Shown here: positions 32,043 to 42,264 of the stretch, piece by piece
How the letters are laid out: each line of letters starts with the position of its first letter
Numbering within the stretch: position 1 is the first letter of the stretch
Assembly: GCF_025962655.1 (NCBI RefSeq)
Contig: NZ_JAGFPE010000002.1
Coordinates: 372,001-436,000 of the forward strand
Direction: 5' to 3'
Length of the DNA: 64,000 nt
Source of the DNA: Candidatus Symbiopectobacterium sp. NZEC151
GTDB taxonomy: Bacteria; Pseudomonadota; Gammaproteobacteria; Enterobacterales; Enterobacteriaceae
Notes under the pieces: model-generated
Databases searched by the model: none
What the model saw: the letters and a program-made list of their open reading frames with translations, nothing else
What the model was told of the DNA's origin: nothing
Program-made: the position numbers and the translations under genes

Positions 32043-34724
32043 ATGAATGACAACAACGCTTTTCACTCCGCCGACCTGTTCACCGCTGACATACAGCCCC
32101 CCGCCTCCCCGTTAACCTACAGCGATAGCGAATTGGATTGCTCAGCGCTAAAACTCTCTATGGAGCGTTTTCAGGCGTGGCTGAACGCTGAGTTTCGCGC
32201 CGGGGTAGCTGCCGAAACGCTGATTACCGCCAGAACCTTTTTTATCGACCATCTGCTGCAACGCCTGTGGACGTTTTACGGTTTCGAGTCCGCCGCACAA
32301 ACGGCGCTGGTGGCCGTTGGCGGATACGGGCGCGGTGAATTGCACCCGCTGTCGGATATTGATGTGCTGGTGCTCAGCGGTCAGTCGCTCAGCGCCCACC
32401 AATCTCAGCAAGTGGGCGCGTTTATTACGCTGCTGTGGGACCTCAAGCTTGAAGTCGGCCATAGCGTGCGCACGCTGGATGAGTGCCTGCAAGAGGGCAG
32501 AGCGGATATTTCCGTGGCGACAAACCTCATCGAATCACGCTTGATCTGCGGCGATGTGGCGCTGTTTCTCTCCTTACAAAAACAGATTTTTAGCGAAGAT
32601 TTTTGGCCCTCCGCCGCCTTTTTCCCGGCCAAAATTATCGAGCAGCAAGAGCGGCATCAGCGTTACCACAGCACCAGCTACAATCTCGAACCGGATATAA
32701 AAAGTAGTCCCGGCGGGCTGCGCGATATCCACACCCTGCTCTGGGTTGCCCGACGTCATTTTGGTGCTACCTCGCTCAACGAAATGGTCGGTTTTGGTTT
32801 TCTCACCGAAGCCGAGCGCAACGAGCTCAATGAATGCCAGAGCTTCCTGTGGCGCATTCGCTTTGCCTTGCACCTGATCCTGACGCGTTATGACAACCGC
32901 CTGCTGTTTGACCGCCAGCTCAACGTGGCACAGCTGCTGAATTACCGTGGCGAGGGTAATGCACCGGTTGAGCACATGATGAAAGATTTCTATCGCGCGA
33001 CGCGCCGCGTCAGCGAGCTTAATCATATGCTGCTGCAACTGTTCGATGAGGCCATCCTGGCGCTGGATGCCAGTGAAAAGCCGCGCGCGATAGATGACGA
33101 ATTCCAACTGCGTGGCAACCTGATCGACCTGCGTGATGAAACCCTGTTCATGCACAAGCCGGAAGCCATTATGCGCATGTTTAGCACCATGGTGCGCAAC
33201 GGTGAGATTATCGGCATCTACTCCACCACGCTGCGCCAGTTACGCCATGCGCGTCGCCATCTGGCCCAACCGTTGTGCACCATTCCCGAAGCACGGCACC
33301 TTTTTATGGCTATTCTGCGCCATCCACACGCGGTAAACCGTGCCCTGCTGCCGATGCATCGTCATAGCGTGTTGGAAGCGTATACGCCACTGTGGAGCAA
33401 TATCGTCGGGCAGATGCAGTTCGATCTGTTTCATGCCTATACCGTAGATGAGCATACGCTGCGCGTGCTGCTCAAACTGGAAAGCTTCGCCGACGAAGAG
33501 ACGCGCGCGCAGCATCCGCTGTGCGTGGAGTTGTATCCGCGTCTGCCGCAGCCGGAGTTGCTGCTGCTTGCCGCCCTGTTTCATGACATCGCCAAAGGGC
33601 GCGGCGGCGATCACTCGGAACTGGGGGCGCAAGATGTGCTTGAGTTTGCCGCGCTGCACCAGCTCAATTCACGCGAGGCGCAACTGGTTTCCTGGCTGGT
33701 GCGCTGCCACCTGTTGATGTCAGTTACCGCACAACGTCGCGACATTCAGGACCCGGCGGTTATCCAGCAATTCGCCGCTGAAATGAAAAGCGAAACCCGC
33801 CTGCGCTATCTGGTGAGTCTCACGGTGGCCGATATCTGTGCGACCAACGAAACCTTGTGGAACAGTTGGAAACAGAGCCTGTTGCGCGAACTCTATTTCG
33901 CCACTGAGAAACAGTTGCGCCGCGGGATGCAAAACACGCCCGATGTGCGCGATCGCGTGCGCCATCATCGCCTTCAGGCCTTGGCGTTGCTGCGCATGGA
34001 CAATATCGATGAAGAAGCGCTGCACCCTATCTGGAGCCGTTGCCGCGCGGATTATTTTCTGCGTCATTCGCCAAATCAGCTTGCCTGGCATGCTCGCCAT
34101 CTGGTTGAGCACGATTTGCATCAGCCGTTGGTGCTTATCAGCCATCAGGCCAGCCGCGGTGGCACAGAAATTTTCATCTGGAGCCCAGACCGCCCTTACC
34201 TGTTCGCCGCCGTAGCGGGCGAACTCGATCGTCGTAACCTGAGCGTACATGATGCGCAAATTTTCACCAGCCGCGATGGCATGGCGATGGATACCTTTAT
34301 CGTATTGGAGCCCGATGGCAGCCCGGTCGCCCCGGATCGCCACGAATTTATTCGTCAGGCGTTGGTTCAGGCGCTCACGCAACGCGATTACCAACATCCT
34401 CGCCCGCGCCGCGCCTCCTCCAAATTGCGCCATTTCAGCGTACCCACGGAAATCACCTTCCTGCCGACGCACACGGACAGACGCAGCTACATGGAGTTGA
34501 GCGCACTCGATCAACCGGGTCTGCTGGCACGCCTGGGTAAAGTGTTCGCCGATCTCAACGTGTCGTTACACGGCGCGCGCATTTCCACGATTGGCGAGCG
34601 GGTAGAAGACCTTTTTATCCTTGCAGACAAAGACAGACGCGCATTATCTCCGGAATTGCGCCTTATCTTGCAACAACGGTTGACAGAAGCCCTCGACCCA
34701 AACGATAAAGTAACCCTGAATTAA
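32043..34724 (+). CDS. glnD: Bifunctional uridylyltransferase/uridylyl-removing enzyme GlnD
   Basis: Senses glutamine and modifies the PII proteins GlnB/GlnK, controlling glutamine synthetase and NtrBC. The product is 893 residues (890 in E. coli). The nucleotidyltransferase domain has [20 protein letters not shown] near residue 92. The HD uridylyl-removing domain has [20 protein letters not shown] near 510. Two C-terminal ACT domains bind glutamine ([20 protein letters not shown], and [19 protein letters not shown]). It lies between map and dapD. Confidence 0.99.
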   Translation: MNDNNAFHSADLFTADIQPPASPLTYSDSELDCSALKLSMERFQAWLNAEFRAGVAAETLITARTFFIDHLLQRLWTFYGFESAAQTALVAVGGYGRGELHPLSDIDVLVLSGQSLSAHQSQQVGAFITLLWDLKLEVGHSVRTLDECLQEGRADISVATNLIESRLICGDVALFLSLQKQIFSEDFWPSAAFFPAKIIEQQERHQRYHSTSYNLEPDIKSSPGGLRDIHTLLWVARRHFGATSLNEMVGFGFLTEAERNELNECQSFLWRIRFALHLILTRYDNRLLFDRQLNVAQLLNYRGEGNAPVEHMMKDFYRATRRVSELNHMLLQLFDEAILALDASEKPRAIDDEFQLRGNLIDLRDETLFMHKPEAIMRMFSTMVRNGEIIGIYSTTLRQLRHARRHLAQPLCTIPEARHLFMAILRHPHAVNRALLPMHRHSVLEAYTPLWSNIVGQMQFDLFHAYTVDEHTLRVLLKLESFADEETRAQHPLCVELYPRLPQPELLLLAALFHDIAKGRGGDHSELGAQDVLEFAALHQLNSREAQLVSWLVRCHLLMSVTAQRRDIQDPAVIQQFAAEMKSETRLRYLVSLTVADICATNETLWNSWKQSLLRELYFATEKQLRRGMQNTPDVRDRVRHHRLQALALLRMDNIDEEALHPIWSRCRADYFLRHSPNQLAWHARHLVEHDLHQPLVLISHQASRGGTEIFIWSPDRPYLFAAVAGELDRRNLSVHDAQIFTSRDGMAMDTFIVLEPDGSPVAPDRHEFIRQALVQALTQRDYQHPRPRRASSKLRHFSVPTEITFLPTHTDRRSYMELSALDQPGLLARLGKVFADLNVSLHGARISTIGERVEDLFILADKDRRALSPELRLILQQRLTEALDPNDKVTLN

Positions 34725-34756
34725 TTATTGACTGACAGCACAGAAAGAGAAACAGG

Positions 34757-35581
34757 ATGCATCAATTACAAAACGTTATCGAAACCGCCTTTGAACGCCG
34801 TGCCGACATTACGCCGACCTCCGTGGACAGCGTAACCCGTGAAGCCGTTAATCAGGTGATTGGCTTATTGGACAGCGGCGCTCTGCGCGTGGCGGAAAAA
34901 ATCAATGGCGAGTGGGTGACGCACCAATGGTTGAAAAAAGCGGTGCTGCTCTCTTTCCGTATCAATGACAACCAACTGATGGAAGGCACGGAAACCCGCT
35001 ACTACGACAAAGTACCGATGAAATTCGCCGGTTACGATGAAGCGCGCTTCCAACGCGAAGGTTTCCGTGTAGTGCCCCCTGCCAGCGTGCGTCAGGGCGC
35101 GTTTATCGCCCGCAACACGGTGCTGATGCCGTCTTATGTCAACATCGGTGCTTACGTTGATGAAGGCACCATGGTTGATACCTGGGCGACCGTCGGCTCT
35201 TGCGCACAGATCGGGAAAAACGTTCACCTGTCCGGCGGCGTCGGCATCGGTGGCGTACTGGAGCCGTTGCAGGCTAACCCGACCATCATCGAGGACAACT
35301 GCTTTATCGGTGCCCGCTCTGAAGTGGTAGAAGGCGTGATCGTGGAAGAAGGCGCCGTCATCTCCATGGGCGTGTTTATCGGCCAAAGCACTAAAATCTA
35401 CGATCGCGAAACCGGTGAAGTGCATTACGGTCGCGTACCGGCAGGCTCGGTCGTCGTTTCCGGCAACCTGCCGTCGAAAGATGGCAGCTACAGCCTGTAC
35501 TGTGCCGTGATCGTGAAAAAAGTGGATGCGAAAACCCGCGGTAAAGTGGGTATCAATGAGTTGCTTCGCACCATCGACTAA
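34757..35581 (+). CDS. dapD: Tetrahydrodipicolinate N-succinyltransferase
   Basis: Committed step of the succinylase branch of lysine/diaminopimelate synthesis, using succinyl-CoA. The product is 274 residues with a helical N-terminal domain and hexapeptide repeats of a left-handed beta helix (about 105-225), including [19 protein letters not shown]. It is 32 bases downstream of glnD and followed by its own terminator. Confidence 0.99.
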   Translation: MHQLQNVIETAFERRADITPTSVDSVTREAVNQVIGLLDSGALRVAEKINGEWVTHQWLKKAVLLSFRINDNQLMEGTETRYYDKVPMKFAGYDEARFQREGFRVVPPASVRQGAFIARNTVLMPSYVNIGAYVDEGTMVDTWATVGSCAQIGKNVHLSGGVGIGGVLEPLQANPTIIEDNCFIGARSEVVEGVIVEEGAVISMGVFIGQSTKIYDRETGEVHYGRVPAGSVVVSGNLPSKDGSYSLYCAVIVKKVDAKTRGKVGINELLRTID

Positions 35582-35589
35582 ACTGAACA

Positions 35590-35614
35590 AGGCGGGTGTT
35601 ACCCGCCTTTTCTT
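35590..35614 (+). terminator. Intrinsic terminator of dapD
   Basis: AGGCGGGT and ACCCGCCT form a perfect eight-base-pair stem with a three-base loop, followed by TTTCTTT. Confidence 0.93.
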
Positions 35615-35638
35615 TATCACTCCCCAAAAGGTGGCGCC

Positions 35639-36028
35639 ATGTATGACAATCTAAAAAGCCTGGGTATCTCCCATCCCGATGAAATTGATCGCTATAGCCT
35701 GCGCCAGGAGGCCAGCAACGACATCCTGAAAATCTATTTTCGTAAGGATAAAGGGGAGTTTTTCGCCAAAAGCGTAAAATTTAAATATCCGCGCCAGCGT
35801 AAAACCATCGTCGCGGATAACAGCGGACAAGGCTTTAAAGAGATCAATGAGATCAGCCCCAACCTGCGCTATGTCATTGATGAATTGGACCAGATTTGCC
35901 AACGCGATCAGGTTGAAGTCGATCTGAAACGCAAAATCCTCGACGATCTGCGTCATCTGGAAAGCGTGGTGGCGAATAAAATTAATGAGATCGAGTCCGA
36001 TCTGGAGAAGCTGACCAAAGGGCGTTGA
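35639..36028 (+). CDS. yaeH: DUF3461 family protein YaeH
   Basis: A 129-residue cytosolic protein matching E. coli YaeH (128 residues). It begins [19 protein letters not shown], has a basic middle segment ([14 protein letters not shown]) and a helical charged C-terminal half. The function is unknown. It is next to dapD as in E. coli, with a good ribosome binding site (AAAGGTGG) upstream. The dapD terminator suggests its own promoter. Confidence 0.95.
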   Translation: MYDNLKSLGISHPDEIDRYSLRQEASNDILKIYFRKDKGEFFAKSVKFKYPRQRKTIVADNSGQGFKEINEISPNLRYVIDELDQICQRDQVEVDLKRKILDDLRHLESVVANKINEIESDLEKLTKGR

Positions 36029-36062
36029 TACGCTGCACGTCTCCACGTCTTTGATGGCTGCT

Positions 36063-36100
36063 AACAAACCCCATGCATTGACGTGGGGTTTTGTTTTTAC
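36063..36100 (+). terminator. Intrinsic terminator of yaeH
   Basis: AACAAACCCCA and TGGGGTTTTGTT form a stem with a ten-base loop, followed by TTTT. On the opposite strand an A/T-rich side also gives TTTGTT, so it may serve vapC from the other direction. Confidence 0.85.
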
Positions 36101-36131
36101 TGTGACAGGTTTTTACGTCACTGACCTGGTG

Positions 36132-36548
36132 TCAGTGTACCCAATCTTCCAGCATCAACGCGGGCAGGCGTTCAAATTCCCGCACATTGTTGGTGACAAG
36201 AATCGCGCCCGTAGCCACGGCATGACCAGCAATCGCGGTATCATTTGGCCCGATGGGCGTTCCCGCTGTCGCCATCGCTGCCTTGATAGCAGTCGTCGCA
36301 TCAACGGCAGCCTGGTCCCAAGGCACTACGGCATCAAGGCGAAGGCAAAACGCATCAACCAACGCAGTATGGCGCGGAGAGGCTTTTTTACCGATAGCGC
36401 CAAAACGCATTTCAGCATAAGTGATCGCCGACACCACAATACGGTGGCGGCGTAAAACAGCCTGTTCCAGACGACGAATAACCGCCTCAGGATGCTCTCG
36501 CATGATGAAAGAACAGATATTGGTGTCCAGCATGTACAGGTTGCTCAT
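36132..36548 (-). CDS. vapC: Type II toxin VapC (PIN-domain RNase)
   Basis: A 138-residue PIN-domain ribonuclease. Enteric VapC toxins cut initiator tRNA-fMet in the anticodon loop and stop translation; whether this one does is inference. The acidic metal site is visible: Asp8 in MLDTN, Glu46 in TYAEMRFG and Asp103 in GPNDTAIAGHA, followed by LVTNNVREFERL. Its ATG overlaps the vapB stop by four bases. The pair is an accessory insertion between yaeH and yqcA. Confidence 0.93.
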   Translation of the reverse strand: MSNLYMLDTNICSFIMREHPEAVIRRLEQAVLRRHRIVVSAITYAEMRFGAIGKKASPRHTALVDAFCLRLDAVVPWDQAAVDATTAIKAAMATAGTPIGPNDTAIAGHAVATGAILVTNNVREFERLPALMLEDWVH

Positions 36549-36775
36549 AGCTTAAAGCGGCCCTCATCGCAGACAACGTTCTCACGTTCTGTCAGGAAAT
36601 CTGCATCCGCCTTTGCTTCTTGCAGAAAGGAGCCCCAACTGGGTTTGACCGGGCGCAAGATGAGCGTATCGCCCTCTCGCACGATCTCCAGTTCGGTGAC
36701 GCCTTCAAAATCCATATCACGAGGCAGGCGGATAGCCCGGTTATTGCCATTTTTAAACACAGAAACGATACGCAT
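36545..36775 (-). CDS. vapB: Antitoxin VapB
   Basis: A 76-residue antitoxin. The N-terminal half is an AbrB/SpoVT-type DNA-binding swapped-hairpin fold (VFKNGNNRAIRLPRDMDF, then VTELEIVREGDTLILRP). The C-terminal tail (FLQEAKADADFLTERENV) is the expected VapC-wrapping arm. It is the first gene of the operon and overlaps vapC by ATGA. Autorepression by VapB-VapC is likely through the inverted repeat upstream. Confidence 0.93.
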   Translation of the reverse strand: MRIVSVFKNGNNRAIRLPRDMDFEGVTELEIVREGDTLILRPVKPSWGSFLQEAKADADFLTERENVVCDEGRFKL

Positions 36776-36825
36776 GGTTATACCTCACTGGCCGTTCGGC
36801 CTTGATGCTTTCAACGCATATCCCA

Positions 36826-36854
36826 AGTATATGCAGATGCATAGCATATGTATA
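36826..36854 (-). promoter_or_regulatory. vapBC promoter and candidate operator
   Basis: On the minus strand -35 TATACA (36849-36854), a 17-base spacer and -10 TATACT (36826-36831). Inverted half-sites ATATGC (36829-36834) and GCATAT (36844-36849) lie inside the same promoter, a layout typical of VapBC autoregulation. Confidence 0.6.
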
Positions 36855-36869
36855 GCCCATGCGCGGTTA

Positions 36870-37325
36870 TCAGCCTGCTTCAACCAACCCTGCCCACTGC
36901 TCTACCCACGGGCAGGAGAGCACTTCCGGTTCCGGGCATTCTGTCGCATCAATCTGGAGCAGATCTCCCACACGCTGAGCCCCCATCTCTTGCAACAAGG
37001 CGTCAAACTGCTGACCCGCGCCGCAAAAATGGGTATAGCTGCTGTCGCCCAGTGCAATGACGCCATAGCGCAACGCTGGCTGATGGCCACCCTTTTCACG
37101 TAGCGCAACAAACAACGGGGCGATGGAATCTGGCAGATCCCCTTGCCCGGTGGTGGACGTCACCACCAACACATACTGCTCGCGATACGCCAGCCAGGAT
37201 GACAGGTCGGCATCTTCAAACACCTTGACCTGATGGCCGCGCTCGCTCAGCAGGTTCTCTGCTTCTTCTGCAACCAGCAATGCGTTTCCATAAACCGTGC
37301 CAACAAAAATACCAATTTGCGCCAT
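36870..37325 (-). CDS. yqcA: Flavodoxin YqcA
   Basis: A 151-residue FMN-binding flavodoxin-like protein. The phosphate loop is GTVYGNA near residue 9. [11 protein letters not shown] and [18 protein letters not shown] contact the isoalloxazine ring. It is the MioC-like short type; its redox partner is not established. It is downstream of truC by 54 bases, as in E. coli. Confidence 0.93.
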   Translation of the reverse strand: MAQIGIFVGTVYGNALLVAEEAENLLSERGHQVKVFEDADLSSWLAYREQYVLVVTSTTGQGDLPDSIAPLFVALREKGGHQPALRYGVIALGDSSYTHFCGAGQQFDALLQEMGAQRVGDLLQIDATECPEPEVLSCPWVEQWAGLVEAG

Positions 37326-37379
37326 GATGATGACTCCACGTGTAATGTATCGCTGCGTGCCCGATAACGCGCATCCGCG

Positions 37380-38171
37380 CTATTCGGCAGTACTGGAAAG
37401 GCCGTTATCCTGCCCCGAGTCAGACGGAAACTCAACCCTTTCAACATCAGGGAGACTGCCTTGCCAGCCAAATTGCGTCATTACCCGCATCCAGGCCATG
37501 TCCAACCCGGCACGTAATACCAAGGGTTCCCCCGTTACAGGATGGCACAGCGCCAGCCGACTGGCATGTAACATCAAGCGCCCACAACCGAAATGCGCAG
37601 CCATTGCGCGATTCTGACGCAAATCACCGTGTTTCGAGTCGCCCAAAATAGGATGCCGCAAATGCACCATATGACGGCGCAACTGATGTTTGCGTCCGGT
37701 CTGCGGCATCAACTCAACCAGGCTGTATCGAGCCGTAGGATAGCGCCCTACCGCCACCGGTTGCTCCACCTGCGCCAGAGAGCGGTAATCGGTGATGGCC
37801 GTCTGAGGTTCTTTATCGCGCTGTGCGAGCTTGTCAGCCACTTTGTCCAACTCTTCAGTCAGCGCGTAGTCAATAGTGTCACTGCCGGAGAGGTAACCAC
37901 GCACCACCGCATGGTAGGTTTTCTGAATCTGATGCTGCTCGAACTGTTGCGAAAGCAGGCGCGCAATGTCACTGGAAAGCCCCAGCAGCAGCACACCTGA
38001 GGTTGGCCTATCCAGCCGATGGACGGTGAAAACATGCTGACCAATCTGATCGCGTAGCGTCTGCATGATCACCACTTTTTCTTTGCGATCCAGCCAACTG
38101 CGGTGAACCAACCATCCTGCGGGTTTATTAATGGCGATCAAGTGCTCATCCTGATACAGAATTTCAAGCAT
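37380..38171 (-). CDS. truC: tRNA pseudouridine(65) synthase TruC
   Basis: Makes pseudouridine at position 65 in tRNA-Ile and tRNA-Asp. ATG 38171 gives 263 residues (260 in E. coli); a longer frame to 38258 only reads through yqcC. The catalytic Asp54 is in HRLDRPTSGVLL. GRKHQLRRHMVHLRHPILGD is the conserved family C-terminal motif. The start overlaps the yqcC stop by eight bases. Confidence 0.97.
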   Translation of the reverse strand: MLEILYQDEHLIAINKPAGWLVHRSWLDRKEKVVIMQTLRDQIGQHVFTVHRLDRPTSGVLLLGLSSDIARLLSQQFEQHQIQKTYHAVVRGYLSGSDTIDYALTEELDKVADKLAQRDKEPQTAITDYRSLAQVEQPVAVGRYPTARYSLVELMPQTGRKHQLRRHMVHLRHPILGDSKHGDLRQNRAMAAHFGCGRLMLHASRLALCHPVTGEPLVLRAGLDMAWMRVMTQFGWQGSLPDVERVEFPSDSGQDNGLSSTAE

Positions 38172-38511
38172 CCCGATCTCCCTGCGCAGCGGCAGGCACA
38201 AACAGCGCATCCAACGCACGCAGTTGCTCCAACAGCGGCGCGGTGTCGTTGATGTCACCCGTCAGGGCTTCTTCAAAATAGGGGGTAATCGCGAGCGCCT
38301 CGGGCAAGGGAACGCCGCCATCCAGCATCGCATGCAATCGCGGCAACAATACCCATTGCAACCACTGTTCGGCGCTCATGGTGTCAATGCAAAAAGGTTC
38401 TGTGCTGGTAAACGCACTGGCCTGCGGCGGGGTGGATTGCCAAAACACACTGTCGCGTAACGTGCGTTCAATTTCCCATAAGGCGTGTCGAATCTGGTCT
38501 TGGTGCGTCAT
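38164..38511 (-). CDS. yqcC: YqcC family protein
   Basis: A 115-residue DUF446 protein homologous to E. coli YqcC (109 residues), with the conserved EPFCIDTMSAEQWLQWVLLP core. The function is unknown; it is helical and cytosolic. AGAGGAAAGC precedes the ATG. It heads the yqcC-truC-yqcA operon, downstream of the csrB terminator. Confidence 0.92.
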   Translation of the reverse strand: MTHQDQIRHALWEIERTLRDSVFWQSTPPQASAFTSTEPFCIDTMSAEQWLQWVLLPRLHAMLDGGVPLPEALAITPYFEEALTGDINDTAPLLEQLRALDALFVPAAAQGDRDA

Positions 38512-38586
38512 GCTTTCCTCTCACCGGCTGCGTGGACGGCAAAGCATACCATTGAAGCAAGAGGAGCCCAACAGGCACGGGGCTGC

Positions 38587-38613
38587 GGTGGCGGTGGCGG
38601 TGGCGGTGGCGGC
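38587..38613. repeat. Tandem GGTGGC repeat
   Basis: Four perfect copies of GGTGGC (38587-38610) followed by GGC, between the csrB terminator and yqcC. The G-rich plus strand has many GG doublets that could form a two-tier G-quadruplex; the yqcC leader would carry the C-rich complement. A hexanucleotide array like this is slippage-prone. Confidence 0.75.
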
Positions 38614-38657
38614 AGAATAAGAGACGGTGTCTGCATAGCGTTAACGGATACTGTGCG

Positions 38658-38975
38658 ACAAAAAAGTTGGGGGCACTGATATTCAGTGCCCCCGGTTCGT
38701 TTTATAGCTTTCCCGCTACACCACTGCGTCCCTGCTCATCCGTGAAAACTTTTCCTTGGCGGTTATCCTAACCAGCTCTCCGTGCAAGCGTCCAACTTTC
38801 GTCCTGACCGTTCTTCCTGCATCTTCCGTGAAGATATTCCTTTCAGGCTCCTGCCCCACCGCCACTCCGTAACGGCTCTCAATCTCCTTCCTGGAGGTGT
38901 CCTTGGTTTCATCCTGAAGCCGCTATCCTTCTTCACCACATTTAGCGATAAAGTGATACATCCTGTAACCGGTTA
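38658..38975 (-). ncRNA. csrB: CsrB/RsmB regulatory RNA
   Basis: This is the CsrA/RsmA-sequestering RNA, lying between yqcC and syd exactly as csrB does in E. coli. The minus-strand transcript carries about 19 GGA motifs, many as CAGGAUG, AAGGA or GGUUAGGAUAACC hairpin loops. Its 3' end resembles E. coli CsrB (GGATGAGCAGGGA..AACGAACCGGG). It ends in a strong terminator: GGGGGCACTGA/TCAGTGCCCCC (38669-38693) followed by TTTTTT. The 5' end is estimated from a weak promoter (-35 TTGCTG at 39001-39006, 17-base spacer, -10 CATCTT at 38978-38983). In soft-rot bacteria RsmB relieves RsmA repression of pectinases and quorum-sensing genes. No protein is encoded. Confidence 0.95.
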
Positions 38976-39190
38976 CTAAGATGTATTAAATGGCGACGAA
39001 CAGCAAGACCCTGATCGGTTTTTTTCTTATATTTACGCTGAAACCCTGAATGCAAAGAAAAATATAATACATTAATTTAAAAGGATAAAAATTTAAAAAA
39101 AGCGCGTAAAATGGGTAAAACACAGAGATATCTCACAACAAATGTAAGATATCTCTTACACGCATATCCGCCAGATAGCGCGGACAAAAA
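38976..39190 (-). promoter_or_regulatory. csrB: csrB upstream control region
   Basis: A/T-rich interval between the syd stop and the csrB promoter. Besides the GacA box annotated separately, it contains A/T tracts (about 39055-39105) suited to DNA bending, for example by IHF, between the activator site and the promoter. No ORF is supported. Confidence 0.6.
39143..39160. promoter_or_regulatory. GacA/UvrY (ExpA) activator box for csrB
   Basis: TGTAAG-ATATCT-CTTACA, a perfect match to the TGTAAG-N6-CTTACA palindrome bound by GacA-type response regulators. Its centre is about 176 bases upstream of the estimated csrB start, close to the distance of the UvrY site at E. coli csrB. Confidence 0.92.
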
Positions 39191-39739
39191 TCATCTTACT
39201 CTCGGTTGCAGCTGTTGCAGGAACACAAACAAAGAGGGGGCCAGCACCCGATGTTCACGTGTACCAAAGGTTTCAAGCCACACTTCACCGCTGACATTGG
39301 ATAACGAGATCAGGGCCATTTCTGATTCCGTCGTGGCTAAAAACAGCGTCGGCGGCAGTTTAAGTCGCTTTTGCGTCAGCAAATGTCCGATCAGATTTTC
39401 CTGCATACGCACAAAATCATCCTCGCTCCACGATTGCAGTAGCAGACAATCGATATCGGCAAAGTGCGCTTCCATATCCCCGGCATACTGCGTGGTAAAA
39501 AAGGCTTCAGCGTCAGGATGCAAGGCAATATTCAGCGCACGCGACACGCCGTCAAGCGCTGCCCCCTCGGCCACTGGCTGAGGCGTCCAAAATACCCGCT
39601 CGCCGTCATTTTCCACCGCGCAGGGTGAAGCAACACCAAACAACGCCTCACTGGCGGGCAAATGGTCATAGGCTTGCCGCCAGGCCGCCATGTAGCGCTG
39701 GGTAAACCCTTGGAGCGCTTGCTGCACATTGTCATCCAT
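39191..39739 (-). CDS. syd: SecY-interacting protein Syd
   Basis: Soluble protein that docks on the cytosolic face of SecY and probes the integrity of the translocon. ATG 39739 gives 182 residues (181 in E. coli); a start five codons earlier is possible. Conserved segments are [34 protein letters not shown] and [13 protein letters not shown]. It lies beside csrB and divergent from queF, as in E. coli. Confidence 0.96.
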   Translation of the reverse strand: MDDNVQQALQGFTQRYMAAWRQAYDHLPASEALFGVASPCAVENDGERVFWTPQPVAEGAALDGVSRALNIALHPDAEAFFTTQYAGDMEAHFADIDCLLLQSWSEDDFVRMQENLIGHLLTQKRLKLPPTLFLATTESEMALISLSNVSGEVWLETFGTREHRVLAPSLFVFLQQLQPRVR

Positions 39740-39807
39740 ACTTTTTCTCTTCACTGGGCGAGTCGGTTACACTACTGCATATCGTTTTTACTTTGCAAAG
39801 GCATGTT

Positions 39808-40659
39808 ATGTCCACTTTTGACAAACAGGATGCGCTCAGTGCGTTACCGTTAGGAAAGCCTACAGCTTACCACGACAGCTACGATGCGGGCTTATTACAA
39901 GCGGTGCCTCGCAGTTTAAACCGCGACCCGTTGGGCATCGATGCCGCGCATTTGCCGTTTCACGGTGAAGATATCTGGACATTATACGAGCTCTCCTGGC
40001 TGGCGCCCAACGGGGTGCCCCAGGTTGCCGTAGGCGAAATGCATTTGCAGGCTGATAGCCCGAACCTGATCGAATCCAAAAGCTTCAAGCTCTACCTGAA
40101 CAGCTTCAATCAGACGGTATTTGAAAATTGGCAACGGGTACAAGAGACGTTAACGCGCGATCTGGCCGCCTGTGCGCAGGGTAAGGTTAGCGTTACGCTG
40201 TTCTCACTGGATACCTTTCAGGGACAGACGCTGGGCCAGTTCCAGGGGGAATGCATTGACGGACTGGATATTCAGATCGCGGATTATGCGTTTAATGCCG
40301 ACCATCTCGCCCGCGCCTGTCACGCGCAGAGCCCCGTTGTTGAAGAAACATTGGTGAGCCATGTGCTTAAATCCAACTGCCTGATCACTCACCAGCCGGA
40401 TTGGGGCTCGGTCCAAATTCACTACCGGGGCAAACGTATCGACAGAGAAGCCCTGCTGCGCTACATCGTCTCCTTTCGCCACCACAACGAGTTCCATGAG
40501 CAGTGCGTGGAGCGCATTTTCAACGACCTGATGCGTTTTTGCCAGCCAGAAGCACTGACCGTTTACGCGCGCTATACGCGCCGTGGCGGGCTGGACATCA
40601 ACCCCTGGCGCAGCAACACCGACTTTATTGCAAACACCGGGCGCTTACCCCGGCAATAG
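39808..40659 (+). CDS. queF: NADPH-dependent 7-cyano-7-deazaguanine reductase QueF
   Basis: Reduces preQ0 to preQ1 in queuosine biosynthesis. ATG 39808, preceded by AAAGG, gives 283 residues of the long two-domain T-fold type (282 in E. coli). The NADPH motif [15 protein letters not shown] is in the N-terminal half. The catalytic Cys is in [13 protein letters not shown] with Asp shortly after. Confidence 0.97.
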   Translation: MSTFDKQDALSALPLGKPTAYHDSYDAGLLQAVPRSLNRDPLGIDAAHLPFHGEDIWTLYELSWLAPNGVPQVAVGEMHLQADSPNLIESKSFKLYLNSFNQTVFENWQRVQETLTRDLAACAQGKVSVTLFSLDTFQGQTLGQFQGECIDGLDIQIADYAFNADHLARACHAQSPVVEETLVSHVLKSNCLITHQPDWGSVQIHYRGKRIDREALLRYIVSFRHHNEFHEQCVERIFNDLMRFCQPEALTVYARYTRRGGLDINPWRSNTDFIANTGRLPRQ

Positions 40660-40833
40660 TGCGGGATACGATACAATATCGCCATTCAGAAACGTCATTA
40701 TTGGAAAAACTGATACCATCAGGTTAAGGTGGAGTAATACATAAAATCAGTGTTATGCGTCTTGCCACCGCAGCGGCGACAAGGGGTAGCCTGGAAATTT
40801 TGTTGTTATACACTGCGTTCTCAAGGAGTAAAA

Positions 40834-42198
40834 TTGATTACACATATCAGCCCGTTAGGGTCTATGGATTTGTTATCGCAGTTGGAAGTGGACATGTTGA
40901 AAAGCACGGCCAGCAGCGATCTTTACCGTTTATTCCGCAACTGTTCGCTTGCCGTGCTGAACTCCGGCAGCCAAACCGATAACAGCAAAGAGCTGCTATC
41001 CCGCTACGAAGATTTCGATATCAACGTGTTACGCCGTGAGCGCGGCGTGAAACTGGAACTGGTCAACCCTCCGGAAGACGCGTTCGTCGATGGCAATATC
41101 ATCCGTTCATTACAGGCCAACCTGTTCGCCGTTCTGCGCGATATTCTGTTTGTTAGCGGACAAATCACCTCGGCAGGCCGCTATCAGAACCTGAATCTGG
41201 AAAACAGCGCCCACATCACCAACCTGGTGTTCTCCATCATGCGTAATGCGCGCGCGCTGCACGTTGGTGAAGAACCAAACATGGTGGTGTGCTGGGGCGG
41301 CCACTCCATCAATGAAACCGAATATCTCTATGGGCGAAAAGTCGGCAGCCAGTTGGGATTGCGTGAGCTAAACATCTGCACCGGCTGCGGTCCCGGCGCA
41401 ATGGAAGCGCCGATGAAAGGTGCCGCCGTCGGCCATGCGCAGCAGCGCTATAAAGAAGGCCGCTTTATTGGCATGACGGAACCGTCCATCATCGCCGCCG
41501 AGCCGCCCAACCCGCTGGTGAATGAACTTATCATCATGCCCGATATCGAAAAACGCCTCGAAGCCTTCGTGCGTATTGGTCACGGCATCATTATTTTCCC
41601 CGGCGGCGTGGGTACAGCGGAAGAATTCCTCTACCTGCTGAGTATCATGATGAACCCGGAAAACAGCGAACAGGTGCTGCCGATCATCCTGACTGGGCCA
41701 GAAGAAAGTGCCGATTATTTCCACGTTCTGGATGAATTTATCATCACCACCCTGGGCCGTCAGGCGCGCCGTTACTACTCCATCATCATCAATGATGCGG
41801 CAGAAGTGGCGCGGCAGATGAAGAAAGCAATGCCGCAGGTGAAAGATCATCGCCGCCATACCGGTGATGCATACAGCTTCAACTGGTCATTGCGTATCGC
41901 ACCCGATCTGCAATTGCCGTTTGAGCCCACTCACGAGAATATGGCAAACCTCAACCTGCACCCCAATCAAGCACCGGAAGCGCTGGCCTCTGCGCTGCGC
42001 AAAGCGTTTTCCGGCATTGTGGCGGGCAACGTCAAAGAGGTTGGCATTCAGGCGATTGAAGAGCACGGCCCGTACAAGATCCACGGCGATGCGCAACTGA
42101 TGCAAAGCATGGATAAGTTGCTGCAAGGGTTCGTTGCGCAGCAAAGGATGAAGCTGCCGGGCAGCGCCTACATCCCTTGCTATGAGATCTGCTCCTGA
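40834..42198 (+). CDS. ppnN: Nucleotide 5'-monophosphate nucleosidase PpnN (YgdH)
   Basis: Cleaves purine and pyrimidine monophosphates to base and ribose 5-phosphate; in E. coli it is stimulated by (p)ppGpp. The start is TTG 40834: AAGGAG lies five bases upstream and the 454 residues and [13 protein letters not shown]-terminus match E. coli. An ATG at 40750 would add 28 unlikely residues. The LOG-family motif is [13 protein letters not shown], with [14 protein letters not shown] before it. Confidence 0.96.
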   Translation: MITHISPLGSMDLLSQLEVDMLKSTASSDLYRLFRNCSLAVLNSGSQTDNSKELLSRYEDFDINVLRRERGVKLELVNPPEDAFVDGNIIRSLQANLFAVLRDILFVSGQITSAGRYQNLNLENSAHITNLVFSIMRNARALHVGEEPNMVVCWGGHSINETEYLYGRKVGSQLGLRELNICTGCGPGAMEAPMKGAAVGHAQQRYKEGRFIGMTEPSIIAAEPPNPLVNELIIMPDIEKRLEAFVRIGHGIIIFPGGVGTAEEFLYLLSIMMNPENSEQVLPIILTGPEESADYFHVLDEFIITTLGRQARRYYSIIINDAAEVARQMKKAMPQVKDHRRHTGDAYSFNWSLRIAPDLQLPFEPTHENMANLNLHPNQAPEALASALRKAFSGIVAGNVKEVGIQAIEEHGPYKIHGDAQLMQSMDKLLQGFVAQQRMKLPGSAYIPCYEICS

Positions 42199-42206
42199 TG
42201 CCATGC

Positions 42207-42233
42207 TGGCGGGAAAACCGGATTTTCCCGCCA
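42207..42233. terminator. Hairpin between ppnN and xni
   Basis: TGGCGGGAAAA and TTTTCCCGCCA form a perfect 11-bp stem with a five-base loop, nine bases after the ppnN stop. There is no T run after it, so it is more likely a transcript-stabilising or processing element than a full terminator. Confidence 0.5.
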
Positions 42234-42264
42234 CCTTCACCACGCTTCACGCCGGGACCGCCTG

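Noticed and set aside
38782..38979. 65-codon plus-strand frame
   Set aside because: It is antisense to the CsrB/RsmB RNA and made of the complement of repeated GGA motifs.
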